Below are positions 35,701 through 45,805 of a DNA stretch of 64,000 nucleotides, in pieces. The notes under the pieces are model-generated. The model was not told the origin of the DNA, ran no database searches, and was given only the letters and a program-made list of their open reading frames with translations. Source of the stretch: Ustulina deusta (taxonomy: Eukaryota > Ascomycota > Sordariomycetes > Xylariales > Xylariaceae); contig JAJNNX010000016.1 of the NCBI GenBank assembly GCA_023159155.1, positions 434,001 to 498,000 on the forward strand. The letters are read 5' to 3'. The position numbers and the translations under genes were made by a program. Position 1 is the first letter of the stretch. Each line of letters begins with the position of its first letter.

Positions 35701-37486
35701 CATTTCGAGAAGAGAACATTGCTCAACTCCGTAAAATCTGGATCCACCAAGCAGTTGAAGAACGTCCTAGTTGTGCTGTCGGGACGGCACCAAACCACCA
35801 AACCACCTTATGCCGTCGCTCCCACACCCCCTGGTCACCTTGTCTCCACCGTCCACCGGCTACTTTATTCACACGTAGCTCTAATGCAGGACGTGACATG
35901 AAGTCAAACTGCTTGAACTAAGTGATGGTGGGAGACTCTAGATGAGGCGCTTCGGCGATAGTGGAGTTCAATTCGCAAATGCCCCCAGTGATTACTTTCC
36001 GACAGAGAGGTCAGCAACGGACCGGGAAACAGATTAGATGGTGGCTACTTTCGGCCCGTCCGGTATTCTCAGTATGGAACCTCTTGTTAGAAACGGGGAA
36101 CCACAGCTGTACTAGATACCTAATATACCTATGTGTTGGTTCCTTTTCTGGAAGCTTCATGTTGTGACACACCTCTTACCGCGATGACTATCCATGTGCC
36201 AAGAGATTGTATTATTGATATGTACCTACCTACTGTCTACCGTACCTAGTCCCTAAGGACATAGGTGGTTTACTTAAGAGGCTATGATTTCCATTTTCCA
36301 TCTCTATAAGTACCTACCTACCTAAAGCTAACAGGGGTGGTTTTATGGTGGGTGGGAAGGCGACGAAAAGACCGAGGTGGTGTAAAAAGCTTGGAATCAA
36401 CGATGAGAGGGAGGTGGATATTATATTGGTTGAATTCCCCAGTTCAAGATATTTTTCTAGTAAATATCATTATTTAGTAGCTCATGAGATAGCCCACTAA
36501 CCTGTTAATTCTTTCAGGTGTTTGGGAGATCAGCGCTTGAGTCGCCCACTCATGAATGAGCTGGAAGAGCTGGATGCACAGTTGCCTAGAGCTGCAGAGG
36601 TAGTGGATCTACCTACCTGTAGAATCTACTGTAGGTATTAAGTACCTAGTAGGTAGATACACTAGGTACCTATATGTAAAGTAGTAGACATTATGAGGTA
36701 GGTACCTACCTAAGCATGTTGAAAGTCCTGCTAGAAGCTATTCGAGGTGCCTTATGAGACATCGTTAGCAGCTACATAGTCAGGAGCCAATGATGATTGG
36801 CGTCGGCTTCCCCTTTAAGCTAGCCCCGGCTTGTATGTGCAGCGCTATAGGCCCCACTAACGACGTATCTGCCCGACGCTGGAAATCAACTCCCAATTTC
36901 AAACCTGCCGATGGCCGCAAGTGACGACGACACGGACAACCAACCACCAACCACCAACAACGGCCTCTCGTTACGATACCGCTGCATGCCGAGGAGGGAT
37001 TGTTACTTGTCTACTTGAATCGATAATTGTATTGTTAATGCAGCCGATATTGTAGTCTCGACGACAGTGTGCGCCAGAAAGCGCTCGCCATGGAACGACG
37101 CTGACTGACGCCCTCCTGCACGCCGTCTCTCGTCCTCGTCTCCGTCCTTCGTCCCCCGTCCGTCCCTTGTCTGCTTGACCGACGTGTGCGACCGCGTCTG
37201 CATTCACGTGTCCGCTGGTTTGCCATACGCGGGAATTTGTTGCTGCCATTCGTGCGCGGTGCTTGGCATCTCGAATCCCATCGTCGTAACGTCGCAGTGA
37301 CGTGCAGCTTTTGTCCTACGCGACGACGTCGCATTGCTCCAACTCAGCCCATCGCTGATCTGCGTAACGCGCAAACCGGAACGTAGCGGACGATACTGAC
37401 AGCCGATCATCACCCATCACCCCGATCACCTCGTTTGCACGCTTGCTGCCCCAGTCCATATCCCCCGACGGGGACTGCGAGAAGAA
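32759..37486. other. 4.7-kb region without a supported gene
   Basis: No coding region is convincing. A short ATG frame at 34060-34323 (minus, 87 codons) has one hydrophobic stretch but no family resemblance. Dense TACCTA/TAGGTA arrays lie at 36222-36327 and 36609-36712. The last 400 bp is the GC-rich promoter and leader of the AP180-type gene. Confidence 0.5.
36609..36712. repeat. Cluster of TACCTA/TAGGTA words
   Basis: In about 100 bp there are many overlapping copies of TACCTA and its complement TAGGTA, in both orientations, including the palindrome-like TAGGTACCTA. Related clusters lie at 36222-36327, 42228-42345, 45905-45921, 20178-20230 and 14061-14083. They occur in intergenic or leader DNA and are absent from the coding exons I read. 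Confidence 0.8.
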
Positions 37487-39662
37487 ATGTCGAGCTCCTT
37501 CGAGAAGTCCGTCAAGGGCGCAACCAAGATCAAGGCGAGTCGGGACCCCGAAACTCTAGTTCTATTGAAATCCGCCGTCCGTGCTGACTGGTCCGGCTGC
37601 TGTAGGCTGCTCCCCCGAAGACGAAGTACATCGAGCATATCCTGGTAGCTACGCACGCTGGCGAAGCCGGTGTTGGGGAGGTTTTCCGCGCTCTGCAAAA
37701 CCGACTTCGAGACTCGACATGGACCGTCGTCTTCAAGAGTTTGATTACCGTGCATTTAATGTTTCGAGAGGGCTCGCCTGACGCCACATTATCATACCTT
37801 GCTAGGAATCGTAACCAATTAGCCATTAGCTCCTTCACAGATGGTCCGTCCCTTCCACTCCGACGACGACTCGAGGTCCTATGCTAATGCATGCCCCATG
37901 ACAGCTCAGATACAAGGCCGAAATATACGGCACTACGCCTCCTACCTGGCGGAGCGGGTGCGCGCTTATAAAGATACAAAGATAGACTGGGTGCGTGCGA
38001 GGGAGACACGACTCGAAGGCCTGTCAGTCGAGAAGGGTCTCCTGCGAGAGACTGAAGTAGTCCAGCGCCAACTAAGTGCTTTATTGAAATGTGACGTATG
38101 TCCATGTGACGCATTCTACGGGGATGATTGAATGGCTGACCGGTAGAAAGGTCTTGGACGAACCTGAAAACGAGATCACTATCACCGTGTTCAGGCTCCT
38201 AGTTCTTGATCTTTTAAGTCTGTTCCAGGTGCTAAACCAAGGCATGATCAACATACTCGGTAAATCTGGTGACTCGTTGTTCTCCTGTATTCCATCAGAC
38301 TGACGATTCTCAGGACACTTTTTTGAAATGTCAAAGGTGGATGCGGAGCGGGCTATGGATATCTACCGTCATTTCACTAAAACCACAGATGCTGTTGTCC
38401 AGTATCTGACCGTGGCTCGACAATGGGAACCTCATACGAGGGTGGAGGTCCCTAAGTTGAAACACGCTCCGGTCAACTTGCGTCGCCAGCTCGAAGACTA
38501 CCTTAACGACCCTGATTTCGAGATAAATAGGAGACAATATATCGCCGAACAACAAGCTAAAAAGAAGGGGGGCCTTTCGAAAGGTGAAAAGAGTGCCCCA
38601 GAAGCAAAGCCAGAGACTGCTCAGCCGTTTCCTATGGCGAATGCGTCGTCTGCATCTGCTCTGAAGGCACCTCAGGCTGCCAAGGGTCCCGATCCCGATC
38701 TTATCGATTTCTTCGACTCAATAGAACAAAATCAGACCACGATGAGCACTCAACCCAACGCCCAGCCAAATCAACCAATACAAATGCCACTGGCGAATAC
38801 CGGTAACCCCTGGCCATCAGGAGTGCAGCAATCCACACAACTTCAAGGCAATGGCTTCGTACCTCAAATTACGGGATATCCGAATAATAGCCCATTTCAA
38901 CAACCAAGTCTCACCGGGTTCCCACTGCAACAACAAATGCCGCCTCCAATGCCGCCTCCAATGCCTACCCAAATGCCTACTCAAATGCCTACTCAAATGC
39001 AGCCTAACTTTACAGGTGCCGGCTTTGGTGGTTACACGCCTCAGCCGAGCTTTACTCCTACCAGCTTAGGCCCAATACCACAGGATTCTGTTGTATCTTA
39101 CCCTACAGGGTCTCTCTCACTCCCCATGCAAACTGGTCAACAAACGACGAATCCGTTCAGGGTGTCGATGATGATGGCTAACCCGACGGGTATGCCTGCT
39201 AATAGTGCCATTCAAAACACCTTTCCGACAGCGACAAGCTCTCAGGTGCCGCCCCTGAGTGCTCTTGCTCGACAGCCCACAAACCCCTTTGCCAGATCAT
39301 CACCGCAGGGCACGACACCATTCTCCAACCCGTCATCAACTTCGCCGTTTCAATCACCACCACCTGTTCAACCTCCAGCATCGCTGCAACCAGCACCCAC
39401 CGGGACGAACCCATTCGCGAGGAACTTTTCGCTCGCCGGAAACCAAACTCAACAGCAGCAACGACCTCAGACGAGCGGGAGCATCGCGCCGCAGGCTACG
39501 GGGGCTACGAACCCGTTCCGGCAGGGCGCTTTTGTTAATCATCAAACTGGAATGGGATGGCAGCACAACCAAATGCCTATCGGGGGTGGTCTAGACCAGC
39601 TGCCAACACAACCGGTCTTTCCTAGGCCGACGCAACAGACGCCGTGGCAGCAACAGCAGTAA
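37487..39662 (+). CDS. AP180/CALM-type clathrin adaptor (ANTH domain), Yap1801-like
   Basis: Five exons, 37487-37534, 37606-37843, 37905-38095, 38151-38259 and 38314-39662, encode 644 aa. Intron 1 begins GCGAGT, a GC-AG intron; the others are GT-AG. Residues 1 to about 280 are the ANTH domain: MSSFEKSVKGATKIKAAPPK, then YIEHILVATHAGEAG, VFKSLITVHLMFREG and HFTKTTDAVVQYL. In the family this domain binds PtdIns(4,5)P2 at the plasma membrane. A clathrin-box-like DLIDFFDSIE follows near residue 325. The long C-terminal half is rich in Gln, Pro, Asn and Thr, with a short PPM/PTQM tandem repeat (38937-39003). It has four NPF motifs (in NPFRVS, NPFARSS, NPFARNF and NPFRQG), which bind EH-domain proteins such as Ede1 and Pan1. 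Role: early clathrin-mediated endocytosis and cargo sorting. Confidence 0.94.
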
Positions 39663-40742
39663 TAATTGGCCAGTCACTGTCTCGAATCAGGGGAGTTCAG
39701 CTACACGACGAAGTCCCGAGGTCAGGATGGGCAGCCCTTGTCAAGTTCAACAACCATGGAAGAGCGTTTTCTCTTTTGGTTCCAGAAGCTAGTTTCCGCT
39801 TCAGGAGAAGGATGAACTTTGTTTTATTTTTCCTTCTTCAAGTCTCCGTTCCTTCTGGGATGGACGAATGGATAGTGTTTGGCTTCTTTCTCTGTTCGTC
39901 ACACTTCCAAATGTAACTATGACTACTTTCTAAGTTTCTGGGCAGATCAAGCCAGGTCGGGTTAGATAGATACAATACCCGCTTTTCTCCCGAAATAACG
40001 CGAGCAGGCGTGCGTACTAATATCACGGCGGGTGGGAAATCCATTCTACAACTTTATTTGTCTTTTCGGGATTATGTGCCGACCTCGGTGCTTTGAGTTA
40101 GGTAAGATGAAGTGAAATTAGAAAGATGCCTCGTGAATGAAACCGACGCCATCTGGGCGAATGAACGGATTGTGTGGTTAATTGTTAATATACGTTTTCA
40201 TTTCCTTGCTATAGACCAGGCTGGATTCTCTTTCTAGGTATGATATATATATCTGCCTCAAGGTACGTAACCTAACATACTAGCGTATTTCGATCTATCT
40301 TGAGATTTTTTGGTCTCATGTTGTTTCCTGATGGTTTTGCGTAGGCCGCACTTCACTTTTCTCTGAACCCTTAGCCTAACCTTCCCATATTTTTCGCGCG
40401 ATCCGATTTCGCGCCTCTAATGCTGGAGTGCTGATGCGTGTCAAGAACAAAAGCGAAAACAAAAACGCCGCCGCTATGCATGCATGTGAGATGTGGGATG
40501 GCGGTCGAAGTTGGCGACCGGCGTGAAGAAAGCCAAACTTCCCTCCCTTTCTACGTTGTTGTTGTGTACTTGTCTCCGTGAACAAGACGCAAAGTCGATG
40601 ACTCGCCCGATGCCCGATAGCATGGTGGTGGTACGCTGGACCTTGTGGACTTCCTCGCTCGCAGCTCTAGCCTCGAACTTTCGCAATCACGTTTGAATGC
40701 GTCTCCTTGTGTTTTCTGCCGATAGCTGAATGCCTGACTTCG
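39663..40742. other. Intergenic, convergent 3' ends
   Basis: The stretch lies between the 3' ends of the AP180-type gene (plus) and TFB3 (minus). No coding region was recognised. T-rich stretches near 39815-39840 may be part of a 3' untranslated region. Confidence 0.55.
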
Positions 40743-41879
40743 TCATCCAAATACATCATCGACATTCATGCGTCTCGAAACACGATTTGCAGCTGCCGCG
40801 TCCGCCGCCATAACCGTGCCCGGTCCACGAGCAACATCCTTCTTCTCGTCGGCAATGTTGACCCCAAGACCAGCAAAGGCATCGAACATGGCGCGCGCGA
40901 CGTACTCGGAAATGCTATACCCGGGGACGCGATGGTCATCGTTCATGCGAGCGGGCTCGAGCCACGGATTAGGATACGCGTCGCGGAGTTCGTAGCGCGA
41001 GGGTTCGAGGGCTGGTCCAAGACCCGCGAAGGGATCGTATGGTTTGCTAAGATCCTCCTCCTCGTCCGAGATCTTCTTGGTCTTCAGACCGCGAATCGAC
41101 AGCGTGTTACTAATGTTTCTCGCGCTAGCATCGAGTAGGCTGGGGAAATGCGCCCCGGAAATAGCGGCGACGCGGGCCCGCTTTTGGGCGACGATGCGTG
41201 CTTGGATCTCGGCGGCCGACCCGGGCTCTCCTCGCGCCAGGGCCTCCATGACCTCGGCGTTGATGGACGCCTCCTCAGCCCGAGCGCGGGCTTCCTCACG
41301 TTGTTCATCCAAACGTCGCTGGCGCGTTGCTTCCGCCTCGGCCGCGTCGCGCTTTAGGCGGGAGAGTTCTGCCTCGTGCCCGCGACGCTTGTTGCGCTCG
41401 ATCTCGTCGCGGAACTCCTGTTCGCGGTGCAGCAGCTTCTGTTCAGCGGCACGGCGTGCCTCGTCTCCGCCGGAAATCAAGTCGAAAGTCAAGTCCTCGA
41501 CATCCTGTAGATAATTATTATAGTCGCGCAGGGTCTCGAAGTCGTCTTCCACCATGTTGTAGGCGGCGGCAACACGCCGGCGGATATCAACCTCGCGCTC
41601 CACGGCCAGATCGCCAAAGAAGGCGGACCGAAAACCACGATGCCGCAGGGTCTTGGTGCAGGTCGCATACGGACATTGCGCGGGACCCGACTTGAAGATG
41701 TTGGTCACGCAGTTGCTGCACATGGGGTGGTAGCATTCCGGGTTGATCAGGAATTCCATGTCTGTATTGAGGTAGCGCACGCGCTTGCACACGGGACAGA
41801 TGTCGGAGGGGAGGGCGGTAGTGGGACCCGTTGGGAGCCTGACGACGGTCGAGCCGCCGTTTACAGGTTTGCGAGACAT
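40743..41879 (-). CDS. TFB3: TFIIH/CAK subunit TFB3 (MAT1)
   Basis: Single exon, 378 aa, starting at an ATG (41879) with MSRKPVNGGST. An N-terminal C3HC4 RING finger has ligands Cys28, Cys31, Cys49, His51, Cys54, Cys57, Cys69 and Cys74 (CPVC..CYHPMCSNC..CPYATC). The MAT1 domain follows (FFGDLAVEREVDIRRRVAAAYN..DFETLRDYNNYLQDVEDLTFDL), then a long charged coiled coil (about 145-235, EQKLLHREQEFRDEIERN). The C-terminus contains YSISEYVARAMFDAFAGL, close to the cyclin/CDK-binding end of the family. TFB3 links the CDK-activating kinase (Kin28-Ccl1) to core TFIIH, working in RNA polymerase II promoter escape and nucleotide excision repair. Absence of introns is unusual among the neighbours but the frame is intact throughout. 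Confidence 0.95.
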   Translation of the reverse strand: MSRKPVNGGSTVVRLPTGPTTALPSDICPVCKRVRYLNTDMEFLINPECYHPMCSNCVTNIFKSGPAQCPYATCTKTLRHRGFRSAFFGDLAVEREVDIRRRVAAAYNMVEDDFETLRDYNNYLQDVEDLTFDLISGGDEARRAAEQKLLHREQEFRDEIERNKRRGHEAELSRLKRDAAEAEATRQRRLDEQREEARARAEEASINAEVMEALARGEPGSAAEIQARIVAQKRARVAAISGAHFPSLLDASARNISNTLSIRGLKTKKISDEEEDLSKPYDPFAGLGPALEPSRYELRDAYPNPWLEPARMNDDHRVPGYSISEYVARAMFDAFAGLGVNIADEKKDVARGPGTVMAADAAAANRVSRRMNVDDVFG

Positions 41880-42456
41880 GGCGGGCGCGACGTTGCGAGG
41901 CTGGCTTGCCTGCCTGTCGCTTGCGGTGTTGCAAGTTCGGGGGGATGCCGGGACTGGGAGTCTGGATCTAGGGTTTCGGGGATCGGGAGCAGAGATTGAA
42001 GCTGTGCATTTGGGAGCACTGGGCTCGCAGGAGGCGAGATGGCGACCCGAAGGTGCGAATGTCGAGGCAAAAGCCGAGGTTGAGGTGGGAGTGAGTATGG
42101 TGATATGGTATGTATGAGGAGAGAGAACAACATTCGAGGAACAACTCGACGGCCTAGCTCTACAGCTAAGTAGCGAGAGAGGCAGGGGCCATCAACACCT
42201 ACATATGCAGTGATTGGTTCTGGATGTACATAGATACCTACCTAAGGTACAGGGATACAATACAAGGTACCTAGGTAGCTGCAGCTTCTCTGCCCCTCCA
42301 TCAGCTCCATTATTAATTAGGTACTTTAGGTACTTACCTACCTACTATTACTGCGTCAGTTCACCTCACGTCTTTGCAGACAACACAATAACACCAACTC
42401 ACAGAGCTATTGAGGCAGAGACCTGAAATAGGCACCTGAAATAGACACCTAAAATC
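41880..42456. promoter_or_regulatory. Divergent promoter between TFB3 and NudC
   Basis: A 577-bp region separates two divergently transcribed housekeeping genes. From 42228 to 42345 it contains several TACCTA/TAGGTA words (TACCTACCTAAGGTAC, AAGGTACCTAGGTAGC, TACTTACCTACCTAC). No canonical TATA box is obvious. Confidence 0.6.
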
Positions 42457-43318
42457 ATGGCCGACAAAGGTGAACACAATTTCGATAGGTCCTGTTTGCT
42501 TTATACATTCCGGGTCCTTTTCTAGGAACTACACATTCCTACTCCCCATTTCCTGAGCCAGACAGCCCCCCACCATCATGAAGCTAACCAGCAGCCCCGA
42601 CGCCCAGATCCCACGCCTGAGCAAGAGGCAGCAGCCCGCGCGAAAGAAGCCGCTGAGCAAGCCGCTTTGCCGTACAAATGGACTCAAACCATTGCCGAGC
42701 TTGACGTCGTCATACCCTCCATCCCCGGGAACTTGAAGGGCCGTGACCTCGTCGTCGAGCTGAAGAAGCAGAGGATCAAGGCGGGCATCAAAGGCCAGGA
42801 GCCCATCGTCGACGTATGCGATTACCCCCCCCCTCCCTCCCTCTCTCCCTCATCCCGCCCGTCTGCCGACATTGTATCCCCCGGAATTCCCACCATGCCG
42901 CCCTGCGAGGCATCGTCAACACTGTACAAACCCTCCCAAGTAATAAACTCTGACCCATCCTTTCCAGGGCGACCTCCCGCACGCAATCCATACCGAGGAT
43001 TCTACCTGGACCCTGACGACAGCGCCCGACGGGACGAAGACGATCGAGATCCACCTGGACAAGGCAAACAAGATGGAGTGGTGGGCCCACGTGGTCACGA
43101 GCGCCCCCAAGATCGATGTGACCAAGATCCAGCCCGAGAACAGCAAGCTGTCCGACCTCGACGGCGAGACGCGCGGCATGGTCGAGAAGATGATGTACGA
43201 CCAGCGCCAGAAGGAGATGGGCCTCCCCACCTCGGATGATCAGCGCAAGGCCGACATCCTCAAGAAATTCCAGGCGCAACACCCCGAGATGGACTTCAGC
43301 AACGCCAAGATAAGTTAG
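42457..43318 (+). CDS. nudC: Nuclear movement protein NudC (CS domain)
   Basis: Exons 42457-42469, 42566-42813 and 42968-43318 encode 203 aa. The tiny first exon (ATG GCC GAC AAA G) joins exon 2 by a 96-nt intron chosen for phase; the N-terminal 20 residues are the least certain part. A charged helical segment ([21 protein letters not shown]) leads into the p23/CS beta-sandwich: [56 protein letters not shown] and MEWWAHVV. The conserved tail [20 protein letters not shown] and [10 protein letters not shown] is diagnostic of NudC. It is an Hsp90 co-chaperone-like protein that supports dynein/LIS1 (NudF) function and nuclear migration in hyphae. Length is normal for fungi (about 190-200 aa). Confidence 0.92.
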
Positions 43319-44035
43319 TTCAAAAGATACCCCCGAAATATCAAGAGAAAAATGATGTAATGAATAAAATACAACTGGGCGAAACATGATGCTACAGGGC
43401 GCGGCGTGAGTACGAGTGTTGATAAAGATCCGGGTTGCAGTCTCGTAAGGTTAGGCAGGATCAAGTCACGCAATGCCATAGGTATGAAGCATTTAAGGTT
43501 GAGCAGATCATTGAAATGGATTGACTTATAATTATGAATATGATCTGTCTCGCACGTACGAGTCAAGAGCTTCATGCTCTCCTAAGTTCAGTAAAGCGAG
43601 TACAGCATGTTCAGGGTGAAACGAATAGCCCACTCCCACAGAGGAATTGCTCCCAGGTAGAGGCATCAGAGAGCCCTGTTCGGTTTTGCTTTTGGAAACG
43701 CTAGTAACGACATAGCAGATTGAGAGCTGCTACGCATCAATTTTCAGATTTGTCGAGCGTTCCGTTCGGTTCGCCATTACACATTGGCCAAAGAGACCAG
43801 GCGGAGTTTCACCTACATGTGCATACGTGGCTCGATAGAACTCACCTTTTGGTGCCGTCATATTTCATTTCGCTTAGCGCGAAGCTGAAGCCGAAGCTGT
43901 TCTACTGTGAATTGCACATCTCTGCTTTGGCAACGACGAGAGTTTGAACGCCATTCACGCAGCGTAGCGTGATGAGGGCTCATGAAATGAACCCTCGGTA
44001 ACACACGTTCGGTTTTGTAGGTAGAAGTCCAGAGT
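43319..44035. other. Intergenic, convergent 3' ends
   Basis: This lies between the 3' ends of NudC (plus) and the URI/Bud27-like gene (minus). AT-rich sequence just after 43319 (AATAAAATAC at 43362-43371) is a probable NudC polyadenylation signal. No gene was recognised. Confidence 0.6.
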
Positions 44036-45805
44036 CTAAGATCTGGCCAGTCTTGCAGCCTTGAAACGACTAACTCTCTTGGGTCCACCCTCTTCCTCTT
44101 CTAGGGGCTGGATAGGGTCCGTATTCTCCCTGAGGAATCCGCCCTGCCGGCTAATCATTTTGTTACGCATCTTGTAGTACTCTTCTGTTACCTGTTGATG
44201 CAAGAGATTGGCGTCCAATTCATCCGGCTCTTTGATCTCATTAGATGGCTCGTGCTCTAGGATGGTAGATGCTAGAGTTTGGCCCTCTGGTCCTGAGGGT
44301 GCATATTTCGTGGTATTGGTGGGCTTCTCTGGTGCAATCGGTGGCGTTTGCGTTGGCGGCACATCATTTGCCCTTTCCTTTCGGAATCTCGATTGTTTTC
44401 GACCAGATGCTGGGGCAATATTATTTACCCCCGAGGAACGACGCTCTACCACGTCGGATAGCGGATCGACTTCTGGTTGTTGCGTTTGAGGCGGCTTTGC
44501 TTGAGGAGATGAGGACGAGGACTCAGCAATGTCGAGGCTAGAAGCGAATCTGACACTCTTCCTCGCTTCATCCTTGGATGCAGAGTTAACAGGAGCATTC
44601 TCGTTGACTGTAGATACATTCGTGCTATTCGGAGTGGGGCCAGATTTCTCACGTCGAATAGCGATGCGACCTATACCTTCAGCCAATTCATCGTCCTCTT
44701 CATCATCAGACGCTTTCTGCTCGCCGAATGTCTGCTTGCTGAGACGCTCCTTCAGCTCAAGCATCTGGCGTTTATACTCGTCATCTACAACTCCAGATGT
44801 TGATCTTCCCCATTGATCTTCATCGTCTTCACTATCGTCGTAATTCCAGTCATCATCGGTATCGCCTGATCCTTCTTCGAGCTCCAGCTCGGCGACTATG
44901 GGCGCCATCTCGTACATCATTGTCTGTTTGTTGTATCGTATCATGTCTTCGCGCAATTCTGCATCCTCTGGTGATTCGTCGGCGGGCATGATTGGGTCTG
45001 ATATGATGTTCTCCTGGTCCTTCGCTTGCCGATATAACTCTTCAAGTTTTTGGACAGCACTACCAGGCTTCCCCTCATTGGCCTCTTTTGTGTCTTCTGT
45101 GAATGTGACGCTTTTCTTTTTGGGTGGCTGTTCAGCCTTGGGTGCATTCGCGCTGTTTTCGCCATCTGGCCGTGGCTGTTGTTTGGTGTCAGCAGAGTTG
45201 GAGGATCCAGCAGCCGAAGAGTTTGATATATTGGGTATTATGCTCGACGCTGGTTCGTGGGGGCCCGAGGGAAGTTCTTTGATACCAGCCTTCCCGAGCG
45301 CGTCCAGAAGCTGTGGTTCATTATTCCCCGGCTGTCGCAGGCTATAGGAGATAACATTGTCGTCGTCGTCCAACTCCTCACTAATTTCCGTGATAGGTAG
45401 ACCGTCTTCGTCGGTGGCTTCCGGGTTGGCCACCGCTCGTGCGGCGGCGAGTTTGTTCTCGGCTGCTTCGAGCTGTTTCGAAAGAGTGGATATGTTCTTC
45501 GAGATGTAGTCCAACCGGCTGGAGACGGTGCTAATAATCTGGTCACGCTTTTTGGAATCATTGAGACCGAATATCTCGACGAGCTCTTTCTCATTCACCA
45601 ACTCGCCCTTGAAGGCTTGCCGCGTCTGGGCGAGAGTTGGGCGCGTCGCCGTTGGCGTCAGGGCTTGGACATCTGCTCGCAAGGCCTCGTATTCTTGTTT
45701 CCATTGTTGCCACTCCTCAAGTGCTATTATCAGCTTGTCGACCTGCTCTTCGATTTGACCGAGATGCTTCTCGAGGTCTCGCAAGGGATCTCTCACTTGT
45801 GTCAT
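44036..45805 (-). CDS. Unconventional prefoldin, URI/Bud27-like
   Basis: Single exon, 589 aa from the ATG at 45805 (MTQVRDPLRDLEKHLG). An upstream open extension lacks an ATG near a normal context and is probably leader. Residues 1-150 form two long helices joined by a short beta region (QIEEQVDKLIIALEEWQQWKQ, ELVEIFGLNDSKKRDQ, LDYISKNISTLSKQLEAAENKL), as in alpha-type prefoldin subunits. The middle is acidic and disordered (DTDDDWNYDDSEDDEDQW). The C-terminus has the fungal DUF3835-like blocks (VDPLSDVVERR, SRFRKERAN) and ends KRVSRFKAARLARS. In yeast, Bud27 is a cytosolic prefoldin-like protein that binds Rpb5 and helps assemble all three RNA polymerases and links translation to TOR signalling. 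Assignment rests on the architecture and terminal motif. Confidence 0.82.
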   Translation of the reverse strand: MTQVRDPLRDLEKHLGQIEEQVDKLIIALEEWQQWKQEYEALRADVQALTPTATRPTLAQTRQAFKGELVNEKELVEIFGLNDSKKRDQIISTVSSRLDYISKNISTLSKQLEAAENKLAAARAVANPEATDEDGLPITEISEELDDDDNVISYSLRQPGNNEPQLLDALGKAGIKELPSGPHEPASSIIPNISNSSAAGSSNSADTKQQPRPDGENSANAPKAEQPPKKKSVTFTEDTKEANEGKPGSAVQKLEELYRQAKDQENIISDPIMPADESPEDAELREDMIRYNKQTMMYEMAPIVAELELEEGSGDTDDDWNYDDSEDDEDQWGRSTSGVVDDEYKRQMLELKERLSKQTFGEQKASDDEEDDELAEGIGRIAIRREKSGPTPNSTNVSTVNENAPVNSASKDEARKSVRFASSLDIAESSSSSPQAKPPQTQQPEVDPLSDVVERRSSGVNNIAPASGRKQSRFRKERANDVPPTQTPPIAPEKPTNTTKYAPSGPEGQTLASTILEHEPSNEIKEPDELDANLLHQQVTEEYYKMRNKMISRQGGFLRENTDPIQPLEEEEGGPKRVSRFKAARLARS

